This document shows, piece by piece, positions 22,393-27,494 of a DNA stretch of 27,494 nucleotides. The position numbers were made by a program, and so were the translations under genes. The DNA lies in assembly GCA_934254835.1 (NCBI GenBank), contig CAKQMI010000026.1:1-27494 (forward strand). The letters run 5' to 3'. The notes beneath the pieces are model-generated. The model was not told where the DNA came from. It searched no databases and worked only from the letters and a program-made list of their open reading frames with translations. Origin of the DNA: an uncultured Clostridia bacterium. Its GTDB lineage: Bacteria; Bacillota; Clostridia; Christensenellales; CAG-917. Positions within the stretch are counted from its first letter, which is position 1. Every line of letters begins with the position of its first letter.

Positions 22393-22815
22393 TTATTTTT
22401 TCGCACTGCAACCGCACGAACACGGCGTCGAGGAAGTCACGGGTGCCTCACCCTGTCTTTCGCGATAGTTGTCGATTGCCGACTTTATCGCTTCCTCTGC
22501 AAGCACCGAACAGTGGATTTTTTGGGGAGGGAGACCGTTAAGTTCGGTAATGACGTCTTTGTTGGTAATCTTCAACGCCTCGTCGATGGTTTTGCCGATA
22601 ATCATACTTGTGGCGACGCTCGACGACGTGATTGCCGCCGCGCAACCGAAAGTTTTGAACTTGGCGTCTTTGATGACGTTGTCCTCGATGCGCAGGGTGA
22701 TTTGCATAATGTCACCGCACGTTGCGTTGCCGACGGTGCCGATTGCGTTGTAGTTTTCGACCTCGCCCACGTTTTTGGGATTTTTGAATATTTCCATTAC
22801 TTTTTCGTTGTACAT
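22393..22815 (-). CDS. iscU: iron-sulfur scaffold protein IscU
   Basis: The 140-residue protein is an IscU/NifU-N scaffold on which iron-sulfur clusters are built from sulfur supplied by IscS. Its ligands are all present: Cys33 and Asp35 (GNATCGDIM), Cys58 (FKTFGCAAAI) and His101-Cys102 (IHCSVLAE). A cysteine-rich tail (PCSCGCSAKK) follows. The ATG at 22815 is chosen because AAAGGAAA precedes it; an ATG six codons earlier overlaps that site. It lies 69 bases after the IscR-IscS gene, with a small hairpin (22829-22844) in the gap. Confidence 0.95.
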   Translation of the reverse strand: MYNEKVMEIFKNPKNVGEVENYNAIGTVGNATCGDIMQITLRIEDNVIKDAKFKTFGCAAAITSSSVATSMIIGKTIDEALKITNKDVITELNGLPPQKIHCSVLAEEAIKSAIDNYRERQGEAPVTSSTPCSCGCSAKK

Positions 22816-22884
22816 AGTATTTCCTTTTGTCACATTTTCGTGACGATTATTATTGATTTTAATAAAAATTATGACAAAAAACGA

Positions 22885-24465
<1,581 letters not shown>

Positions 24466-24480
24466 AAAAACCCTACCTTT

Positions 24481-24488
24481 TTAGTCAA
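24481..24488 (-). promoter_or_regulatory. candidate IscR half-site
   Basis: Minus-strand TTGACTAA lies just below the -10, and CTTGACTAAAAAGG resembles the GACTAAA core of known IscR operators. Only one half is clear. Confidence 0.35.
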
Positions 24489-24492
24489 GATT

Positions 24493-24522
24493 ATTATAAG
24501 TTATACTAAATAGCGTTGTCAA
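24493..24522 (-). promoter_or_regulatory. promoter of the IscR-IscS/iscU genes
   Basis: Minus-strand TTGACA (24517-24522), 18 bases, TATAAT (24493-24498), both boxes exact. The start codon is 27 bases below the -10. Confidence 0.82.
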
Positions 24523-24622
24523 CGATTTTTCAAATAAAGTTTACTAATTTAATAAGGTTTTTTTACTATACCAGACAGGAATAATTCAAACCTTGCAAAA
24601 ATATCGAAATTTACGTTTTTGA

Positions 24623-24655
24623 CAAAACAAAAAATCCTGCGATTTGCAGGATTTT
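24623..24655 (-). terminator. terminator of proA
   Basis: AAAATCCTGC-GATTT-GCAGGATTTT is a perfect hairpin followed by a T-rich tail on the minus strand. Confidence 0.9.
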
Positions 24656-24667
24656 AAGTGGATTTTA

Positions 24668-25906
24668 TTATTTTCTTAGTGCGCCGTCGCTGTCGATAAT
24701 ATATCGTTCGGCGGTCAATTGCTCAAGCCCGATGGGACCTCTTGCGTGCATTTTGCCAGTCGAAATGCCCATCTCCGCGCCAAAGCCGAACTCAAACCCG
24801 TCGGTGAACCTTGTGGAGGTGTTGACGTAGGTTGCGGAGGCATCGACAAGCGTCGTGAACTTTTCGGCTTCCGACATATCGTTTGTGACGATACACTCGC
24901 TGTGACGGGTACCGCGACGGTTTATTTCGTCAATGGCTTCGGTGACGTCCGACACGACTTTTTCGGTGAGTTTCAACGCCAAAAATTCGGTATCGTAATC
25001 GGCGTCGGTTGCAAGCCTCGTTTCTTTGTCGATTGCGTGGCAAAACTCGTCGGACAAAACCTCAACCCCGCACGCGCGCATACGCGCGTTCAATATAGGT
25101 ACAAAGTCTTTTGCAATCGATTTGTCAATCAAGATATGCTCGACGGCGTTGCATGTCGAAGGCTTATTGCACTTGGCGTTTTCGATGATATCGACGGCTT
25201 TTTTGAAGTCCGCCGACTTCGCCACGAAAATGTGGCAATTTCCGCCTGCCGACGCAAGTACGGGAATAAGACTGTTTTCAAGCACGAATTTTTTCAGCCC
25301 TTCGCCACCGCGCGGGATAACGAGATCGACGTATTTTTCGCAGGTGAGCAGTTCCTTCGCGCCGTCGTGGGACGCGTCGTCGATGAATTGCACGATATTT
25401 TTGTCAAAACCCGCCTTTTTGATAGCCTCGGTCATCACCTTATAGATGGCGCGATTGCTGTTGAGAGCCTGCCTGCTTCCGCGAAGAATCGACGCATTTC
25501 CGCTTTTAACGCAAAGGACGGCGGCGTCAACCGTGACGTTGGGACGTGCCTCGTAAATAATCGCGACAACACCCAAAGGCGCGCGCAGTTTTTTGACATG
25601 GATACCGCTTGGTCTGTCCCACTCGGCCGTGACATCGCCAACGGGATCTTTCAGCGCGACAACGGCTTTCACGCCCTCGACCATCTGCAAAACGCGTTTG
25701 TCGTTCAGCAAAAGTCTGTCGTAAAGCGCAGAAGTCTTGTCGGGGAAAGCGTCCAAGTCCTTTTTATTTTCGGCAATGATAAAATCTTTGTTTGCCAAAA
25801 TGCCGTCGGCGATTGCCGAAAGCACCTTGTTTTTGTCGTCAGTGGAATATCCCTGCAGTTTTAATGCGGAATTTCTGGCGATTTCAGCCTGAGAAGTAAC
25901 GCTCAT
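24668..25906 (-). CDS. proA: gamma-glutamyl phosphate reductase ProA
   Basis: The 412-residue protein makes glutamate-5-semialdehyde, the second step of proline synthesis from glutamate, using NADPH. It belongs to the aldehyde dehydrogenase superfamily. Visible motifs are IYEARPNVTVDAAVLC, LRGSRQA and the catalytic-cysteine loop KPSTCNAVEH (Cys252). The ATG overlaps the yebC stop by four bases (ATGA). Its usual partner proB is not in the window, and proA here is coupled to yebC rather than proB. Confidence 0.96.
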   Translation of the reverse strand: MSVTSQAEIARNSALKLQGYSTDDKNKVLSAIADGILANKDFIIAENKKDLDAFPDKTSALYDRLLLNDKRVLQMVEGVKAVVALKDPVGDVTAEWDRPSGIHVKKLRAPLGVVAIIYEARPNVTVDAAVLCVKSGNASILRGSRQALNSNRAIYKVMTEAIKKAGFDKNIVQFIDDASHDGAKELLTCEKYVDLVIPRGGEGLKKFVLENSLIPVLASAGGNCHIFVAKSADFKKAVDIIENAKCNKPSTCNAVEHILIDKSIAKDFVPILNARMRACGVEVLSDEFCHAIDKETRLATDADYDTEFLALKLTEKVVSDVTEAIDEINRRGTRHSECIVTNDMSEAEKFTTLVDASATYVNTSTRFTDGFEFGFGAEMGISTGKMHARGPIGLEQLTAERYIIDSDGALRK

Positions 25907-26640
25907 TCTTCGTCACCGCCAAGGTCTTTGGCGTTGTGGAAGACGTTTTGGACGTCGTCAAGTTCCTCGAGTTTATCGATAAGTTTGATGACGGAATCCT
26001 TGTGTTTGGGATCGACGTCAACCTCGTTGTCGGGGATCATATCGATTTCGGACGAAAGGATTTCGATGCCTGCGTCCTCGATTGCTTCGCGAACTTTCGA
26101 CATATCGCCGGGCATCGTATAGATTTCGTAAACGTCCTCAAGGGTGACGATATCGTCAGCGCCTGCGTCGATTGCCAGCATCATAATATCGTCCTCGCTC
26201 ATGGCGTTGACGTCAACGTCGATGACACCGCGTTTTCTGAACATATAAGAAACGCAACCGCTGTTACCGAGGCTTCCTCCGAACTTATCGAAAAGGTGTC
26301 TGACGTCGCCCGCCGTGCGGTTTTTGTTGTCGGTCAGACATTCGACGATGACGGCTACACCGCCCGTCGCATATCCTTCATAGGTAAATTCTTCGTAGTT
26401 GACGCTGTCGAGTTCGCCCGCGGCTTTTTTGATACTTCTCGTGATGTTGTCGTTGGGCATATTGTTCGACTTTGCTTTGGCAATCGCGTCGCGAAGTTTG
26501 CTGTTGCTGTTGGGATCGGAACCGCCCTGTTTGACGGCGATTGCGATTTCGCGTCCGATTTTGGTAAAGATATTTCCGCGAGCCGCGTCACTTTTACCTT
26601 TTTTTGCCTGTATGTTGTGCCATTTGCTATGTCCGCTCAT
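25903..26640 (-). CDS. YebC/TACO1-family protein
   Basis: The 245-residue protein has the family start GHSKWHNIQAKKGKSDA, the KAKSNNMPNDNI segment and the YEGYATGGVAVIVECLTDN motif. YebC proteins were listed as transcriptional regulators; recent work links the family, including mitochondrial TACO1, to translation of proline-rich stretches on the ribosome. AGGAG precedes the ATG. It lies 9 bases after the RNA methyltransferase gene and overlaps proA by four bases, so the three are likely cotranscribed. Confidence 0.95.
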   Translation of the reverse strand: MSGHSKWHNIQAKKGKSDAARGNIFTKIGREIAIAVKQGGSDPNSNSKLRDAIAKAKSNNMPNDNITRSIKKAAGELDSVNYEEFTYEGYATGGVAVIVECLTDNKNRTAGDVRHLFDKFGGSLGNSGCVSYMFRKRGVIDVDVNAMSEDDIMMLAIDAGADDIVTLEDVYEIYTMPGDMSKVREAIEDAGIEILSSEIDMIPDNEVDVDPKHKDSVIKLIDKLEELDDVQNVFHNAKDLGGDEE

Positions 26641-26649
26641 AAAAAACTC

Positions 26650-27393
26650 CTAATTCTTTGTATTGTGATTGATAACGTACATTGCGATGCCGGCGGCGAC
26701 AGCCACGTTCAGACTTTCTTGTCCGCCCTGCATCGGGATAGATAAGGTAACGTCGGAAAACTTCCTTGTAAACTCGGATAAACCGTGCGCCTCGTTTCCG
26801 ACGATCAACGCGATTTTTTTGTTCGGGACGTAAGAAAACAAATCGTCACCGCCCATATCCATCGCGACTTTTTCATATCCGATAAGATAACTTCCAAGTT
26901 CCTCTTTTGTGGTTTTGACGATATTTGCACGAAGAACCGCGCCCATGCTCGCCCTGACCGTTTTGGGAGAGAAGGCGTCCGCCGAGTCCAAAAGATAGAC
27001 GTCGAAAAAGCCCGCGCCGACCGCAGTACGAATTATCGTGCCGACGTTTCCGCTGTCCTGAACGCCGTCCAAGACCACGGCACGCTCCCCTTTCGGAGAA
27101 AAAGCGGGTGTTTCGATGACCGCAAGAATACCGCTGGGACTTACCGTGTCGGCGATTACTTTCATAACGCTTTCCGACACAAACGTCAAAACGGCGTTGT
27201 GTTTTTTGGAAAGTTTGTTTGCAATTTCCGCGTTATCTTCCGTTGCAAAAAACTCCCTCACGACAAAGCCTTCCTTCAAATCGGACAAGATATTCACACC
27301 CTCGGCGATGAACAACTTTTCGGCGTCGCGGGTTTTCTTGTCGTGCAGTTTCTTGACGAATTTTACCTTTTCGTTTGCGGTTGAAGTTATCAT
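26650..27393 (-). CDS. TrmH/SpoU-family rRNA 2'-O-methyltransferase
   Basis: The 247-residue protein has an N-terminal substrate-binding domain (MITSTANEKVKFVKKL, then FIAEGVNIL) and a SPOUT catalytic domain with the three SpoU motifs: DSGNVGTIIRTA (Asn115, Arg122), IVGNEAHGLS (Glu201) and IPMQGGQESLNVAVAAG (Ser227, Asn229). Such enzymes methylate ribose 2'-OH in rRNA or tRNA; the target base cannot be read here (RlmB-like or YsgA-like). No ribosome binding site is obvious. A terminator for the upstream gene lies directly before it, and no promoter is clear. Confidence 0.92.
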   Translation of the reverse strand: MITSTANEKVKFVKKLHDKKTRDAEKLFIAEGVNILSDLKEGFVVREFFATEDNAEIANKLSKKHNAVLTFVSESVMKVIADTVSPSGILAVIETPAFSPKGERAVVLDGVQDSGNVGTIIRTAVGAGFFDVYLLDSADAFSPKTVRASMGAVLRANIVKTTKEELGSYLIGYEKVAMDMGGDDLFSYVPNKKIALIVGNEAHGLSEFTRKFSDVTLSIPMQGGQESLNVAVAAGIAMYVINHNTKN

Positions 27394-27397
27394 AATA

Positions 27398-27436
27398 ATT
27401 AAAAAGGTAAGGAAAACGCTAATCTTCCTTACCTTT
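27398..27436 (-). terminator. terminator of the upstream minus-strand gene
   Basis: AAAGGTAAGGAA / TTCCTTACCTTT (27403-27436) forms a perfect 12-bp stem with a ten-base loop, and T residues follow on the minus strand. It is close to the start of the methyltransferase gene. Confidence 0.8.
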
Positions 27437-27447
27437 AAGACACACTA

Positions 27448-27494
27448 CTACTCTTTGTCGCTCTTGTCTTTAATAGCAACAACTTGCTCGCCGT
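27448..27494 (-). CDS. C-terminal end of a gene running off the window
   Basis: On the minus strand the window edge is open in one frame for 14 codons, ending in a charged tail (AIKDKSDKE) and a TAG at 27448, followed by a strong terminator. Too little remains for identification. Confidence 0.5.
   Translation of the reverse strand, partial: GEQVVAIKDKSDKE

Noticed and set aside
24719..25864. A 381-codon open frame antisense to proA.
   Set aside because: Shadow of proA, with low-complexity composition and no start signal.

Overview
The window reads as a chromosomal segment of a low-to-moderate-GC Bacillota (Firmicutes), most likely an uncultured Clostridia-type bacterium. The evidence is the run lepA-hemW-hrcA-grpE-dnaK-dnaJ-prmA-rsmE-mtaB-HIT-rpsU, which is classical Bacillota synteny, together with HrcA/CIRCE heat-shock control, GGAGG-type ribosome binding sites, consensus TTGACA/TATAAT promoters and an IscR/IscS/IscU set. 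The clade assignment is inference from gene order only.

Layout. Bases 1-2460 are an AT-rich accessory block. It opens with a tRNA-Val (CAC) lacking only its first base and a strong terminator, followed by a second near-copy of that terminator and an 11-bp copy of the tRNA 3' end. Then come a SHOCT-domain protein, three tandem paralogous small surface-anchored proteins (two lipoproteins and one with an N-terminal membrane anchor), and a divergent 68-residue XRE-family regulator. The XRE/paralog intergenic region holds a perfect consensus promoter whose 17-bp spacer contains a perfect palindrome, and a related palindrome abuts the regulator's own likely -10 element. Bases 2481-3501 carry a RelB/RelE-type toxin-antitoxin pair followed by a YjbR-like gene. 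Bases 3686-9158 hold single-gene metabolic units, mostly with their own terminators: a membrane-anchored glycerophosphodiester phosphodiesterase, an AT-rich GNAT protein, an M18 aminopeptidase, a membrane-anchored alpha/beta hydrolase and a polytopic membrane protein I do not recognise.

Bases 9279-20536 are the core heat-shock and translation block, all on the minus strand. lepA-hemW start from one promoter. hrcA-grpE-dnaK-dnaJ-prmA-rsmE-mtaB-HIT follow from a CIRCE-controlled promoter, and rpsU has its own promoter. The genes cover chaperoning, chaperone regulation, ribosome back-translocation, haem-trafficking chemistry and modification of tRNA, rRNA and ribosomal protein. Intercistronic hairpins sit on both sides of dnaK.

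Bases 20619-22103 are a plus-strand pair, a LUD-domain protein and a second, soluble glycerophosphodiester phosphodiesterase, diverging from lepA. Bases 22182-24522 are an iron-sulfur cluster: an Rrf2/IscR regulator fused in one reading frame to an IscS cysteine desulfurase, then an IscU scaffold, then a 45-residue membrane-anchored microprotein. Bases 24623-27436 hold an SpoU-type RNA methyltransferase, yebC and proA as a tight minus-strand unit. The window ends in the last codons of another minus-strand gene.

The two most interesting items are the IscR-IscS fusion beside IscU and the tRNA-linked, XRE-controlled paralogous lipoprotein cluster with its paired palindromic operators.
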